A stretch of DNA of 64,000 nucleotides from Actinoallomurus bryophytorum (lineage in GTDB: Bacteria; Actinomycetota; Actinomycetes; Streptosporangiales; Streptosporangiaceae). Positions 17,091-26,553 of the stretch are shown here, piece by piece (the first letter of the stretch is position 1; each line of letters begins with the position of its first letter). Where the stretch lies: the NCBI RefSeq assembly GCF_006716425.1, contig NZ_VFOZ01000001.1, forward strand, positions 62,001-126,000, written 5' to 3'. A program made the position numbers and the translations under genes. The notes beneath the pieces were generated by a model that saw nothing but the letters and a program-made list of their open reading frames with translations, was not told where the DNA came from and searched no databases.

Positions 17091-17594
17091 TCACCGGTCC
17101 GCCTCCGGAGCTTCCTCGGCGATGATGTCCGCGGCGCGGTGCACCGCCTTGATGATGTTCTGGTACCCCGTGCACCGGCACAGGTTGCCGGAGATCCCCT
17201 CGAGGACCTCCTCGTCGCTCGGGCGCGGGTTGTCGCGCAGAAGCGCGGTCACCGTGCAGAGAAAGCCCGGCGTGCAGAAGCCGCACTGCAGGCCGTGGCT
17301 GTCCTGGAACGCCCGCTGCACCGGTGACAGGCCGCCCGCGTGACCGGCGGCGAGGCCCTCCACGGTGGTGATCTCGTGACCGGACGCGGTGACGGCGAAC
17401 ATCAGGCAGGAGCGGACCGGGTCGCCGTCGAACAGCACCGTGCAGCAGCCGCAGACGCCGTGCTCACAGCCCACATGGGTGCCGGTCAGGCCCAGGTCGT
17501 GGCGGAGGAAATCCGACAGGAGCCGCCGCGGCTCCGCCGAGGCGGTCCGCGGCACCCCGTTGACGATGAGACCGATCTCGCGGGCGCCGGTCAT
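17091..17594 (-). CDS. Molybdenum hydroxylase small subunit, two [2Fe-2S] clusters
   Basis: 167 residues from MTGAREIGLIVNGVPRTASA. The N-terminal plant-type ferredoxin motif is HVGCEHGVCGCCTVLFDGDPVRSC in two pieces: GCEHGVCGCC near residue 43, with a later Cys near 63. The C-terminal cluster motif is QCGFCTPGF near residue 104 and GNLCRCTGYQNI near residue 138. These Cys sets bind the two [2Fe-2S] clusters that pass electrons from Mo to FAD. It starts 10 bases after the stop of the FAD subunit, showing tight operon packing. An upstream extension of the frame into the FAD gene is a shadow. Confidence 0.95.
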   Translation of the reverse strand: MTGAREIGLIVNGVPRTASAEPRRLLSDFLRHDLGLTGTHVGCEHGVCGCCTVLFDGDPVRSCLMFAVTASGHEITTVEGLAAGHAGGLSPVQRAFQDSHGLQCGFCTPGFLCTVTALLRDNPRPSDEEVLEGISGNLCRCTGYQNIIKAVHRAADIIAEEAPEADR

Positions 17595-17604
17595 GGTCGT
17601 TGCC

Positions 17605-18468
17605 TCACAAAGCCTCCTGGGCGGCGGCTCGCAGCGTCCGCTCGGTGAGGACACCGGCGAGGTGGCGCCGGTAGTCGGCGCTCGCGTGGATGTCCTCGTC
17701 GGTGTCGATGTGGTCCCGCGCGTACGCCGCGGCGGCGGCCCAGTCGCAGGTGACCGGCGGCCGGTGCCCCAGGACCCCGGTCAGGTCCAGGACGAGCGGG
17801 GTAGCCGCCACGCTGAGGTAGCCCACCCTGGCCGAGCACACCCTCTGGTCGTCGTCCAGCGTGACGACCGCCGCCGCCCCGGCCATGGCGTAGTCCCCGT
17901 GCCGCCTGGCGACCTCGGCGAACGCGGTGCCGGTACGCGCGGGCAGCGCCGGGAAGAACGCCCCGGCCGCCAGCTCGCCCGGCCGCAGGGACGACTCCAG
18001 CGGCCCGGCGAAGAACTCCGCGGCCGGGATCGTCCGCCGCCCGCCCGACGACACCGCCTCGACCGTGCCCTCCAGGACGGCGAGCACGGCGGGCAGCTCG
18101 GCCGCCGGGTCGGCGTGCGCGAGGCTGCCGACGACCGTGCCCCGGTTGCGTACGACCGGGTGGGCGACCTGCCTCAGGGCCGCTCGCAGCAGCGGTTGCG
18201 CGTCCGCGGCCTCGGCGGAGTGCTCGACCCGCGTGTGCCGGGCCAGGGCGCCGACGCGTACACCCTCCCGCGTGACCTCGAGAGTGTCCAGCGAGGCCAC
18301 GCGGTTGATGTCGACCAGGTGGCCCGGGGCGGCCAGCCGCATGTTCAGCAGCGGGATGAGGCTCTGCCCGCCGGCCAGGACCTTGGCGTCCTCGGCCGTG
18401 CGTGCGAGGACCTCCAGGGCCTCCTCCAGGGTCTCCGGCGCGTGGTGTTCGAAGGCAGGCGGCTTCAC
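17605..18468 (-). CDS. Molybdenum hydroxylase FAD-binding medium subunit
   Basis: 287 residues from a GTG at 18468 (VKPPAFEHHAPETLEEALEV). The FAD-binding PCMH-type domain shows KVLAGGQSLIPLLNMRLAAP near residue 30, RNRGTVVGSLAHADPAAELP near residue 105 and the CoxM-like C-terminal domain after residue 175 (FAEVARRHGDYAMAGAAAVV). It accepts electrons from the small subunit and reduces the final acceptor. The gene starts 7 bases after the permease stop, so transporter and enzyme are expressed together. Confidence 0.94.
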   Translation of the reverse strand: MKPPAFEHHAPETLEEALEVLARTAEDAKVLAGGQSLIPLLNMRLAAPGHLVDINRVASLDTLEVTREGVRVGALARHTRVEHSAEAADAQPLLRAALRQVAHPVVRNRGTVVGSLAHADPAAELPAVLAVLEGTVEAVSSGGRRTIPAAEFFAGPLESSLRPGELAAGAFFPALPARTGTAFAEVARRHGDYAMAGAAAVVTLDDDQRVCSARVGYLSVAATPLVLDLTGVLGHRPPVTCDWAAAAAYARDHIDTDEDIHASADYRRHLAGVLTERTLRAAAQEAL

Positions 18469-18475
18469 GAGAGGC

Positions 18476-19876
18476 TCACTCCGCGCCCTCCGTGGCCGCC
18501 CGGCCGGGTGCGTCGGCGACGGTGTCGCGTTCGCCCGGCGCGATGATCCCGCCTCCGCCGTCGCGCGGGGACCGCTGGGCGGCGGCCAGGGCGTGGTAGC
18601 CGACCAGGACCGCGATCGTGCCGAGCGCGATGCCCTGCAGCGGGAAGTCATCGGTGATCTTGAGGGTGACGTTGCCGATGGCGAGGATGATGCCCGCGGC
18701 CACCGGTACGAGGTTGACCGGATCGCCGAAGTCCACGCGGTTCTCGATCCAGATCTTGGCGCCCAGCAGGCCGATCATGCCGTACAGGACCACGGTGATG
18801 CCGCCGAGCACCCCGCCGGGGGTCGCGGCCACCAGCGCGCCGAACTTCGGGCACAGGCCGAACAGGATCGCCACGACGGCCGCCACGAAGTACGCGGCGG
18901 TCGAGTAGATCCTCGTCGCGGCCATGACGCCGATGTTCTCGGCGTACGTGGTCGTCGGGGAGCCGCCGACCGCGCTGGCCAGGACCGTTCCGACGCCGTC
19001 CGCGGCGATGGCCCGGCCGAGGTAGGGGTCCAGGTCCGTCTCGGTCATCGCGGCGACCGCCTTGACGTGCCCGGTGTTCTCCGCGATCAGCGCGATGACG
19101 GCGGGCAGCGCGACCAGGATGGCCGAGGTCTTGAAGTCGGGGCCGTGCAGGTGCGGGAAGCCGAACCAGTCGGCCGCCTTGACGCTGTCGAAGTTCACCC
19201 GGAAATGCGTGCCCATCTTCCCGGCGCCGTCCACAGCGGTGATCTTGCCCGCGGTCTTGTCGAGCACCCACGACAGCGCGTACCCGAAGACCAGGCCGAG
19301 CAGGATGGCGATGCGGGCCCAGAAGCCGCGCAGCAATACCGCGCAGAACACCACGAAGGCCAGCGTGGCGAGCGCCACCCACTGGTCCTGGGGCCAGTAG
19401 ACGTTCGCGACGACCGGCGCGAGGTTGAAGCCGATCAGCATGACGACCGCGCCGGTGACGACCGGCGGGAAGATCCGGTGGATGACCCCGGCGCCCAGGA
19501 AGTGGATGATCACACCGACGATGCCCAGCACGAGACCGGCGATCAGAATCGCGCCGGTGACGTTGGCGGTCGAGCCGCCCGCCATGCGGATCGAGGCGAC
19601 GGCACCGACGAACGAGGCGCTGGTGCCCAGGTAGCTCGGCACCTTTCCGTTCACGATCAGCAGGAACAGGATCGTCGCGATGCCCGACATCATGATCGCG
19701 AGGTTCGGGTCCAGCCCCATCACGACCGGGAAGACGAACGTCGCGCCGAACATCGCGACGACGTGCTGGGCGCCGATGCCGACGGTCCTCCCCCACGAGA
19801 GCCGCTCGCCGGGTCCTACCACCTCGCCCGGCGCGAGACCGCGGCCGTCGCCGTGCAGTTTCCATCCGATCGCCAT
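18476..19876 (-). CDS. Nucleobase (uracil/xanthine) permease, NCS2 family
   Basis: 466 residues with about 12-14 hydrophobic segments. The ATG at 19876 follows GGAGGG. NCS2 landmarks are TVGIGAQHVVAMFGATFVFP near residue 28, LIAENTGHVKAVAAMTETDL (the conserved ENTG/substrate region) near residue 265 and the signature GSPTTTYAENIGVMAATRI near residue 305. Such proteins import uracil, xanthine or urate by proton symport across the inner membrane. Its position between pucR and the Mo-hydroxylase subunits argues for a purine or related heterocycle as substrate of the whole unit. Confidence 0.95.
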   Translation of the reverse strand: MAIGWKLHGDGRGLAPGEVVGPGERLSWGRTVGIGAQHVVAMFGATFVFPVVMGLDPNLAIMMSGIATILFLLIVNGKVPSYLGTSASFVGAVASIRMAGGSTANVTGAILIAGLVLGIVGVIIHFLGAGVIHRIFPPVVTGAVVMLIGFNLAPVVANVYWPQDQWVALATLAFVVFCAVLLRGFWARIAILLGLVFGYALSWVLDKTAGKITAVDGAGKMGTHFRVNFDSVKAADWFGFPHLHGPDFKTSAILVALPAVIALIAENTGHVKAVAAMTETDLDPYLGRAIAADGVGTVLASAVGGSPTTTYAENIGVMAATRIYSTAAYFVAAVVAILFGLCPKFGALVAATPGGVLGGITVVLYGMIGLLGAKIWIENRVDFGDPVNLVPVAAGIILAIGNVTLKITDDFPLQGIALGTIAVLVGYHALAAAQRSPRDGGGGIIAPGERDTVADAPGRAATEGAE

Positions 19877-19973
19877 GGCGGCCCTCCAGGATGTAGTTGC
19901 GGGCACGCTAGATCCGCGCCTCCCTGTGGACATCGTCGGAAACTGCCAAAGCGCGACAGTGGTGGTTGTGGTC

Positions 19974-21581
19974 TTAGATACCCCGCATGCGCAGTACGTG
20001 AAGCGCGAGGGTGAGGTTGAGGCGGAGGTGCGCGTCCTCGGTGAACGGGCCGAGCAGGCGTTCGAGCTTGCCGATCCGGTACCGCAGCGTGTTGTAGTGA
20101 AAATGCAGCCGCCGCGCCGTCTCGGCGACGTTGAGGTTGGTCTCCAGGAGTACCTGCAGCGTACGCCGCAGGTCGACGGCCTCCGCGTCGCCGTCTCCGG
20201 CGAGCTCGCCGAGGGTCTCCCCGACGAAGGCGTGCAGTTCGGCGGTGTCGTTGACCAGGCTCAGCAGCCGGAACACCCCGAGCTGGTCGAAGTGGGCGAC
20301 CGCCCCGTCGCCGTGGAGCTGGCGGCCCACGTGCACCGCCTTGACCGCCTGGTCGTAGGCGGACGGCAGCTCGCCGGGCACCGCCGCCGTCCGGCTCACG
20401 CCCACTGAGAACGTGCGGCCCGCGTCGGCGAAGACGGCGGTGGCGTCCTTGGCGAGCGCGGCGACGTCGCAGGCGTCCGCGCCGAGCACGGCGACCACCT
20501 CGTGGGAGAAGCCCGCGACCGCGCCCCTGCGGTCGCGGCGGCGCACCGCCGAGGTCAGCGCGGCGGTCAGCCGGTCCTGGAGCACGCGCTCGTCCGGTAC
20601 GCCGGCGGGCGCGCGATCCAGCTCCACGACGACCACGATGACGGGCCGGCCGAGGTCCCAGCCGAAGCTCGCGCTGTGCGCGACGACGTGCTCGTCGTCG
20701 CCGCCGGGACGTCCGGTGAGCACGTCGCGGAGGAAGTCCGCGCGGTACTTGCTCTCCACCGCCGACACGGCCTGCTGCTTGGTGATGACGAGCGCGGCGA
20801 CGGTGGCGGCGCGCTCCAGCATGCCGACCTCGGGCGCGGACTCGCCCACCGCGGCCATCCGGCCGTAGGTGTATCCGCCGGCCACCACGGGGACGACCGT
20901 GCGGTCGCCGTGCGCGCCGTACTCCTCCAGGCCCGGGTCGGCGGCGCGCAGCGCTGCCAGGTATCGCTCGCCGCCCGAGGCGACCAGCTCCCGGCCGTCG
21001 GAGTCGATCACCGCGACGGCGGCGCCGAGCAGGGCCGCGACCTCGTCGGTGATCTCCTGCAGGCCGCCGCCGCACAGCACGATCTGCACGAGCGCCCGGT
21101 GGACCTCCTCGGTGCGCGCGAGGATCGCGGCCTGCCGGTTGAGGATGTCGGTCAGCACCTGGTTGAGGATGTCGTCGAAGCCGACGTCGTTGGCCAGCAG
21201 GATCAGGGGGAAGCCCAGGCGGTCGGCCTGCTCGATCATCTCGACGGGCAGGCCGTCCAGGTAGCGGCCCAGCTTGATGGCGATCGCCGCCAGACCGCGC
21301 TCGTCCAGGTCGGCCACGAGGTGCCCGAGGGACTGGGGGGTGTTACGCAGCGGGTATCCCGTGGTGAGGAGCAGCTCGTGCGGCTTCACCCAGCCCAGGA
21401 TGTCCGGCACCTCCATCACGTTGAGGCGCTGGACGACCCGGCCGAGCCCGCTCTCGCCCGCGATCACCCGGGCCCCGGAGAGCGCGGGCACTCCGAGCAC
21501 CTCACCGACAGAAAGCCCGTACGTCAGTGTTCCGGTGCTCGCGAGGCGCAGTGTGGGGGGTAGGGGTTCGGTGAAGGACAT
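19974..21581 (-). CDS. PucR family purine-catabolism regulator
   Basis: 535 residues from MSFTEPLPPTLRLASTGTLT. Domains in order: N-terminal PucR-like domain (about 15-140: GLSVGEVLGVPALSGARVIA, LLLTTGYPLRNTPQSL), a central GGDEF-like region, and a C-terminal PucR helix-turn-helix (about 465-520: RRTLQVLLETNLNVAETARR, then LHFHYNTLRYRIGKLERLLG). PucR proteins activate purine or ureide catabolic genes in response to pathway metabolites. It is first in the leftward unit with permease and Mo-hydroxylase and divergent from the AllFGH-type genes, so it is the natural regulator of both. Start chosen at the ATG that gives the usual N-terminus. Confidence 0.93.
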   Translation of the reverse strand: MSFTEPLPPTLRLASTGTLTYGLSVGEVLGVPALSGARVIAGESGLGRVVQRLNVMEVPDILGWVKPHELLLTTGYPLRNTPQSLGHLVADLDERGLAAIAIKLGRYLDGLPVEMIEQADRLGFPLILLANDVGFDDILNQVLTDILNRQAAILARTEEVHRALVQIVLCGGGLQEITDEVAALLGAAVAVIDSDGRELVASGGERYLAALRAADPGLEEYGAHGDRTVVPVVAGGYTYGRMAAVGESAPEVGMLERAATVAALVITKQQAVSAVESKYRADFLRDVLTGRPGGDDEHVVAHSASFGWDLGRPVIVVVVELDRAPAGVPDERVLQDRLTAALTSAVRRRDRRGAVAGFSHEVVAVLGADACDVAALAKDATAVFADAGRTFSVGVSRTAAVPGELPSAYDQAVKAVHVGRQLHGDGAVAHFDQLGVFRLLSLVNDTAELHAFVGETLGELAGDGDAEAVDLRRTLQVLLETNLNVAETARRLHFHYNTLRYRIGKLERLLGPFTEDAHLRLNLTLALHVLRMRGI

Positions 21582-21769
21582 CGGTGCCCGATCTGCCGCA
21601 GTTGACCACCTATGCGCGAACAACCATGACAACAGACACGAACGATGGCAACCATCCTTGGCAGAATTATCCATACGGCGGGGCCCAGGCCCGGTCTACG
21701 TTCGCCACGAACGGCCATCATGAACACCTGCGACAGGCCACCACGAACCTTGACCACTGGGAGGGTCCG
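21582..21769. promoter_or_regulatory. Divergent control region between pucR and the AllFGH-type operon
   Basis: This 188-base space holds no convincing gene, although one frame is open through it. It is locally richer in A and T than its surroundings, with a TTGGCA...CCATAC-like stretch near 21655-21675 that could be a promoter. I found no clear long palindrome for PucR. The GGGAGG ribosome site for the rightward operon ends at 21764. Confidence 0.5.
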
Positions 21770-22711
21770 GTGCCGTTGTCCACCGCTCGGCGCAGACCGA
21801 GGCCTGCCCCCGAACACGGATCCCACGCCGTGACGGTCCCCACTCTGGCGGGCGCGGCGAGCCTCGGTGTGCGCACGGCGCTCAGCGGCCCCCGGCGCCA
21901 CGGCCGCGTGATCGCGGTCTTCCCGTCCGCCGTCTACCTGCAGGTGGCCCGGTCCCCCGAGCCGGCGGTGATAGCGCTGACCACCTCCGACGCCGTACGC
22001 CCGCCGAACGCGGTCGTCCTGGCCGTCCCGACGCGGCAGGAGCCGTTCCGGTCGGTACGCGAGGGCGACGAGACGTTCGTCGGTGACGGCTGCGTCCTCG
22101 TCGGCGGACGCCTGCGGGCGCGCGTGCGCCGCTGGTGGGACCCGACCCCGGTGCTCGGCCCGCTGTCGCTGGCCCGTCTCTCGCACGGCGAACGCGCCCT
22201 CGACGCCGTGACCGGGCCGTGGGGCCTGTCCGGCCACGCCGCGCCGAAGAACCTCGCGGACGCCTGCCTGGCCGGAGATCTCGCGCGGGCGGTCGACGCC
22301 GCCGAACGCATCGTCGGCCTCGGGCCCGGGCTGACCCCCAGCGGAGACGACGCGCTCGCCGGCCTGCTGCTGGCGCTGCGCCTGCTCGGCGGGGCCGTAC
22401 CCGGCGGAGGGCGTGCGGTGTGGCTCGCCGACTGGCTCGGCGCCGCCGTCACCGCCCACGCCGGTGAGCGCACCACCTCGCTCGCCGCCACCCTGCTGCA
22501 CTGCGCCGCACGCGGCCAGGCGAGCATGGAGGCGGCGGCCGTCCTGCGCGGCATCGCCGGGCAGGACCCGCTGGTCCCGGCCACGCGGCGCCTCCTCGCC
22601 ACCGGCCACACCTCGGGCGCCGACCTGGCCTGGGGTCTGCTTCTCGGCTGCCGGTCCGCCCTGGCACTGAGCGCGGCGCACCCGCCTCGCCGCGGTGGCA
22701 GCGGCACGTGA
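21770..22711 (+). CDS. DUF2877 protein, AllH-like subunit of oxamate carbamoyltransferase
   Basis: 313 residues from a GTG at 21770, five bases after a GGGAGG site; longer upstream starts would add unlike-family sequence. The DUF2877 core contains LARAVDAAERIVGLGPGLTP, SGDDALAGLLLALRLLGG and ERTTSLAATLLHCAARGQAS, which match the E. coli YlbF/AllH family. AllF, AllG and AllH of E. coli are known to form oxamate carbamoyltransferase, which turns oxalurate plus phosphate into oxamate and carbamoyl phosphate in allantoin breakdown. Here all three families are adjacent in the order H-F-G. The stop overlaps the FdrA-like start (GTGA). Function is inferred by family and synteny. Confidence 0.85.
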   Translation: MPLSTARRRPRPAPEHGSHAVTVPTLAGAASLGVRTALSGPRRHGRVIAVFPSAVYLQVARSPEPAVIALTTSDAVRPPNAVVLAVPTRQEPFRSVREGDETFVGDGCVLVGGRLRARVRRWWDPTPVLGPLSLARLSHGERALDAVTGPWGLSGHAAPKNLADACLAGDLARAVDAAERIVGLGPGLTPSGDDALAGLLLALRLLGGAVPGGGRAVWLADWLGAAVTAHAGERTTSLAATLLHCAARGQASMEAAAVLRGIAGQDPLVPATRRLLATGHTSGADLAWGLLLGCRSALALSAAHPPRRGGSGT

Positions 22712-24126
22712 GCGAAGAAGAACGAGGGAGCACTCTGATCAGGAACGAACTCGTGGAGGTGCGGTCCGGCGCGTACCACGACTCGGTCACGCTCATGCGG
22801 GCCGGCCGCCGTCTGGCCGAGCGCCCCGGCGTGACCGCGGCGCTGACCGCCATGGCCACCACGCTCAACGTCGATCTTCTGGCCGAGATGGGCTTCACAC
22901 CGCCGGACGGCACGCGACCGGATGACCTGCTCGTCGCGATACGCGCCGACGACGCGGACGCGCTGGAGGCCGCGCGCGTCACCGTGGACGAGCTGCTCTC
23001 CACCCGGTCCGCGCCCCGCGCGTTCGGCGTGCCGGCTCCTCCGCGCACCACCGGGTCGGCCGCACGCCGGATCGACGCCACGGTCGCGCTCGTCTCGGTG
23101 CCGGGACCGTACGCCTTCGCCGAAGCCATGGACGCCCTGGACGCCGGCCTCAACGTCATGGTCTTCAGCGACAACGTGCCCATCGAGCACGAGCTCGAAC
23201 TCAAGGAGACGGCGGCGCGGCGCGGCCTGCTGGTGATGGGCCCCGACTGCGGCACCGCCGTGGTCGGCGGCGTCGGGCTCGGCTTCGCCAACGTCGTGCG
23301 TCCTGGCCCGATCGGTCTGGTCGCCGCCTCCGGGACCGGCGCACAGCAGGTGATGAGCCTGCTCGACGAGGCGGGTGCCGGGGTCAGCCACGTACTCGGC
23401 GTCGGCGGCCGCGACCTGTCCGCCGAGATCAGCGGCCGGTCCACGCTCCAGGCGCTGCGGGCGCTCGACGCCGATCCGGCCACCGAGCTCATCGTCGTCG
23501 TCTCCAAGCCGCCGGCGCCCGAGGTCGGGGACCTGATACGTGCCGCCGCGCGGCGGCTGGCCACTCCGGTCCGGTTCGGGCTGCTCGGCGAGGGCGGTGA
23601 CGACCTGACGAAGGTCGTCGAGGACGCCCTGGAGACCATCGGCGTCCCGGTGCCCCCCTGGCCGTCCTGGCTTCCCTCCCGGCGGGTCCATCCCCCACGG
23701 CCGGGTCCGCTCCGTGGCCTGTTCGCGGGCGGGACGCTGTGCGAGGAGGCGGCGCTCATCGCCGGCTCGACCCCGAACGAGATGACCGACCTCGGCGACG
23801 ACCGCTACACCCGCGGACGCGCCCACCCGATGATCGACCCCACACTGCGCCTCGAACGCCTGGCGGCCGAGACGACCGGTGGTGACGCCGCGGTCGTGCT
23901 GATCGACGTCGTCCTCGGCCACGGCTCCGAGCCCGACCCGGCGGCGGCACTGGTCCCGGTGATCCAGGAGGCCAAGGTCCCGGTGGTCGTCTCCCTGTGC
24001 GGGACCTCCGGCGACCCGCAGGGCCGGGACCGGCAGGCCGAGGCCCTCGCCGCGGCCGGCGCGGCGGTGTACGCCTCCAACGCCGCCGCCACCCGCCATG
24101 CCGTCTCACTCGCCGAAGGATCCTGA
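22708..24126 (+). CDS. FdrA-like protein, AllF-like subunit of oxamate carbamoyltransferase
   Basis: 472 residues, GTG start overlapping the DUF2877 stop by four bases. The fold is succinyl-CoA-synthetase-like: LVSVPGPYAFAEAMDALDAG (CoA-binding-type Rossmann region), RRGLLVMGPDCGTAVVGGVG with the GPDCGT loop near residue 180, GLVAASGTGAQQVMSLLDEA and a C-terminal ligase-like domain (GTLCEEAALIAG, VLIDVVLGHGSEPDP). This is the FdrA/AllF family. It is about 80 residues shorter than E. coli FdrA, which I recall as roughly 555 residues. It is central in a translationally coupled set, so subunit assembly with its neighbours is likely. Confidence 0.88.
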   Translation: MSEEERGSTLIRNELVEVRSGAYHDSVTLMRAGRRLAERPGVTAALTAMATTLNVDLLAEMGFTPPDGTRPDDLLVAIRADDADALEAARVTVDELLSTRSAPRAFGVPAPPRTTGSAARRIDATVALVSVPGPYAFAEAMDALDAGLNVMVFSDNVPIEHELELKETAARRGLLVMGPDCGTAVVGGVGLGFANVVRPGPIGLVAASGTGAQQVMSLLDEAGAGVSHVLGVGGRDLSAEISGRSTLQALRALDADPATELIVVVSKPPAPEVGDLIRAAARRLATPVRFGLLGEGGDDLTKVVEDALETIGVPVPPWPSWLPSRRVHPPRPGPLRGLFAGGTLCEEAALIAGSTPNEMTDLGDDRYTRGRAHPMIDPTLRLERLAAETTGGDAAVVLIDVVLGHGSEPDPAAALVPVIQEAKVPVVVSLCGTSGDPQGRDRQAEALAAAGAAVYASNAAATRHAVSLAEGS

Positions 24127-24128
24127 TC

Positions 24129-25571
24129 ATGAGTACGCCCTCAGCGAGGGAGCCGCACGAGAACGGCGACGGCGGGCTCGGCGGTCTTCTCACCCGTGAG
24201 GTAAAGGTCGTCGCGGCCGGCGCCTCCGTACTGGCCGACGCCCTCGGCGAGCAGGCCGTGCCGGTGGAGACGGTCGACTGGCGGCCGCCGGCGGGCCCCG
24301 CCGGGTACACCGGCCTCGCCGAGGATCTCGCCGTGGTCATGGGCGACCGGCGCCGTGCGGCGGCCGACGCCACGGCCGTCGGGCGGCTGCTCGGCGCCCG
24401 GCCGCACCTGGTCGACGTCCGTCCCGCCCATGAGGTCCTCGACCTCGAACCCGGTTCGTTCCTGCACGCCGGGCCGCCACTGACCTGGGAACGCGCGTCG
24501 GGACCGATGCGCGGCGCGCTGATCGGCGCAGCGATCTTCGAGGGCCTGGCCGAAACGCCCGAAGACGCGGAACTCCTGCTGCGGACGGCGCCGCTCGAGC
24601 CCTGCCACCACCACGGCACGGTCGGCCCGATGGCGGGTGTCGTGAGCCCGTCGATGTGGATGTTCGTGGTCGAGGACGCCGAGAACGGCGGCACGGCGTA
24701 CTGCTCGCTCAACGAGGGCCTCGGCAAGGTGCTGCGCTACGGCGCGTACGGCCCCGAGGTGATCGAACGGCTGCGCTGGATGGCCGGCTCGCTCGGCCCG
24801 GTGCTGCGGGAGGCGGTACGCGCCCACGGCCCGGTGGACCTGCGCGCGATCATGGCGCAGGCGCTGCACATGGGCGACGAGCTGCACAACCGCAACCGCG
24901 CGGCGACCTCGTTGTTCGTCCGCGAACTGGCGGGCGACCTGGCCGAGGCCGGCGGCGTGGAGGCGCTGCGGTTCGCGGCCGGCAACGACCACTTCTTCCT
25001 CAACCTGGCGATGGCGGCGGGCAAGGTGAGCGCCGACGCCGCTCGCGACGTGCCCGGCTCGTCCCTGGTCGTGGCGATGGCCCGCAACGGCACCGACTTC
25101 GGGATCCAGGTCTCCGGGACGGGCGACCGATGGTTCACCGGGCCCGCCGGCGTCCCCGACGGTCTCTACCTGGGCTCGTACGGTCCCGGCGACGCCAACC
25201 CCGACATCGGTGACTCGACGATCACCGAGACGACCGGCGTGGGCGGTTTCGCGATGGCGGCGGCGCCCGCGATCGTGCGGTTCATCGGCGGCGAGGTGCC
25301 CGACGCGCTCGCCGCGACACAGCGGATGTACGAGATCACCTTGGCCGAGCACCCGGCCTTCCAGGTGCCGATCCTGGACTTTCGCGGCACGCCCGTGGGC
25401 ATCGACGTCACCAAGGTCGTCCGTACCGGGCTGCTGCCGGTCGTCAACACCGGCATCGCCGGGCGGGTCGCCGGCACCGGCCAGGTCGGCGCGGGTCTGG
25501 TCTCCCCGCCGGCCGAGGTGTTCACCCAGGCTCTGCACGCACTCGCCGAGCAGGCGACAATCGCATCATGA
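24129..25571 (+). CDS. DUF1116 protein, AllG-like subunit of oxamate carbamoyltransferase
   Basis: 480 residues, starting two bases after the FdrA-like stop. DUF1116 landmarks are MRGALIGAAIFEGLAETPED, LEPCHHHGTVGPMAGVVSPS (a His-rich stretch near residue 160), MGDELHNRNRAATSLFVREL near residue 250 and TTGVGGFAMAAAPAIVRFIG near residue 370. This is the YlbE/AllG family. With the two previous genes it completes the AllFGH set. No carbamate kinase (AllK) gene is in the window, so carbamoyl phosphate made here would have to go to another kinase or to biosynthesis. Confidence 0.88.
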   Translation: MSTPSAREPHENGDGGLGGLLTREVKVVAAGASVLADALGEQAVPVETVDWRPPAGPAGYTGLAEDLAVVMGDRRRAAADATAVGRLLGARPHLVDVRPAHEVLDLEPGSFLHAGPPLTWERASGPMRGALIGAAIFEGLAETPEDAELLLRTAPLEPCHHHGTVGPMAGVVSPSMWMFVVEDAENGGTAYCSLNEGLGKVLRYGAYGPEVIERLRWMAGSLGPVLREAVRAHGPVDLRAIMAQALHMGDELHNRNRAATSLFVRELAGDLAEAGGVEALRFAAGNDHFFLNLAMAAGKVSADAARDVPGSSLVVAMARNGTDFGIQVSGTGDRWFTGPAGVPDGLYLGSYGPGDANPDIGDSTITETTGVGGFAMAAAPAIVRFIGGEVPDALAATQRMYEITLAEHPAFQVPILDFRGTPVGIDVTKVVRTGLLPVVNTGIAGRVAGTGQVGAGLVSPPAEVFTQALHALAEQATIAS

Positions 25572-26473
25572 CGCTCTCGGGTAACCAGTACGAGATCTTC
25601 GCGGGGCCGTACGAGGCGATCGTGACAGAACAGGGCGCGAGCCTGCGCGCGCTCCTCCACGACGGCCGGCCGCTGATCCTGTCCCACGACGCCGACGAGC
25701 CGGTGCCCGCCGCGGCCGGACAGCTGCTCGCGCCCTGGCCCAACCGGATCGACCACGGCCGCTACTCCTTCGGCGGCGAGTCCCACTCCCTGCCGATCAA
25801 CGAGGGCGACCTCGACAACGCCATCCACGGCCTCGTCCGGTTCGAGTCGTGGGGGGCCGCCGAGCACGAGCGGCACCGCGTGCGGCTCACCCACCGGCTG
25901 CTCGGCCATTCCGGCTATCCGTTCCGGCTCGACCTCACCGTGGAGTACACCCTCGACGCCGCCGGCGGGCTGACCGTGCGCCAGTCGGCGCGCAACGCCG
26001 GCTCACGCGTCGCGCCGTACGGGCACGGCGCGCACCCCTACCTGACGCTCGGGCGGCCGCTGGACGAGTGCGAGCTGCTCGTCACCGCCGGCCGCTACCT
26101 GGAGATCGACGAGCGTGCCATCCCGGAGCCGGAGACCCGCGAGGTCGCGGGCACGCCGTACGACTTCCGCGCCCCGCGGCGCATCGGCGAAACGGCGATC
26201 AACAACCCGTACACCGCGCTGGACCGCGACGGTGACGGACGCGCGTGGGTGCGGCTGCGCGACGGCGAGCGGTCGGTCGCGCTGTGGGCCGGCGAGGGCC
26301 ATCCCTGGCTGGAGATCTACACCCGCGACGAGGTGATGGACGAGACCCGGCGCACGGGCCTCGGCGCCGAGCCGATGACCTGCCCGCCGAACTCCTTCGC
26401 GACCGGCATCGACCTGATCGCGCTCAAGCCGGGCGAGGAGACGAGCGGTATGTGGGGAATCACCGCGGACTGA
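25568..26473 (+). CDS. Aldose 1-epimerase (mutarotase) family protein
   Basis: 301 residues, start overlapping the DUF1116 stop by four bases (ATGA). The mutarotase beta-sandwich is recognisable by LLAPWPNRIDHGRYSFGGES (the conserved PWPNR) near residue 55, NAIHGLVRFESW near residue 87, the catalytic-His region RVAPYGHGAHPYLTL near residue 153 and LEIYTRDEVMDETRRTGLGA near residue 255. Members equilibrate sugar anomers. Why one is coupled to AllFGH-type genes is unclear: it may act on a ureide or sugar-linked intermediate such as a nucleoside sugar, or be a hitch-hiker. The family call is firm; the role here is open. Confidence 0.88.
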   Translation: MTLSGNQYEIFAGPYEAIVTEQGASLRALLHDGRPLILSHDADEPVPAAAGQLLAPWPNRIDHGRYSFGGESHSLPINEGDLDNAIHGLVRFESWGAAEHERHRVRLTHRLLGHSGYPFRLDLTVEYTLDAAGGLTVRQSARNAGSRVAPYGHGAHPYLTLGRPLDECELLVTAGRYLEIDERAIPEPETREVAGTPYDFRAPRRIGETAINNPYTALDRDGDGRAWVRLRDGERSVALWAGEGHPWLEIYTRDEVMDETRRTGLGAEPMTCPPNSFATGIDLIALKPGEETSGMWGITAD

Positions 26474-26553
26474 CCCCGTCGTCGTTGATCACCGGGCTCG
26501 CGGGGGTTCCGGTCGGTAACGTGTGCCGCAGTGTCTCTGGGAGGGAACCCGCG

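Noticed and set aside
14612-18468. True aerobic CO dehydrogenase (form I)
   Set aside because: The active loop reads PYRGAGR, not AYxCSFR, so CO oxidation is not supported despite the CoxD/E/G-type helpers.
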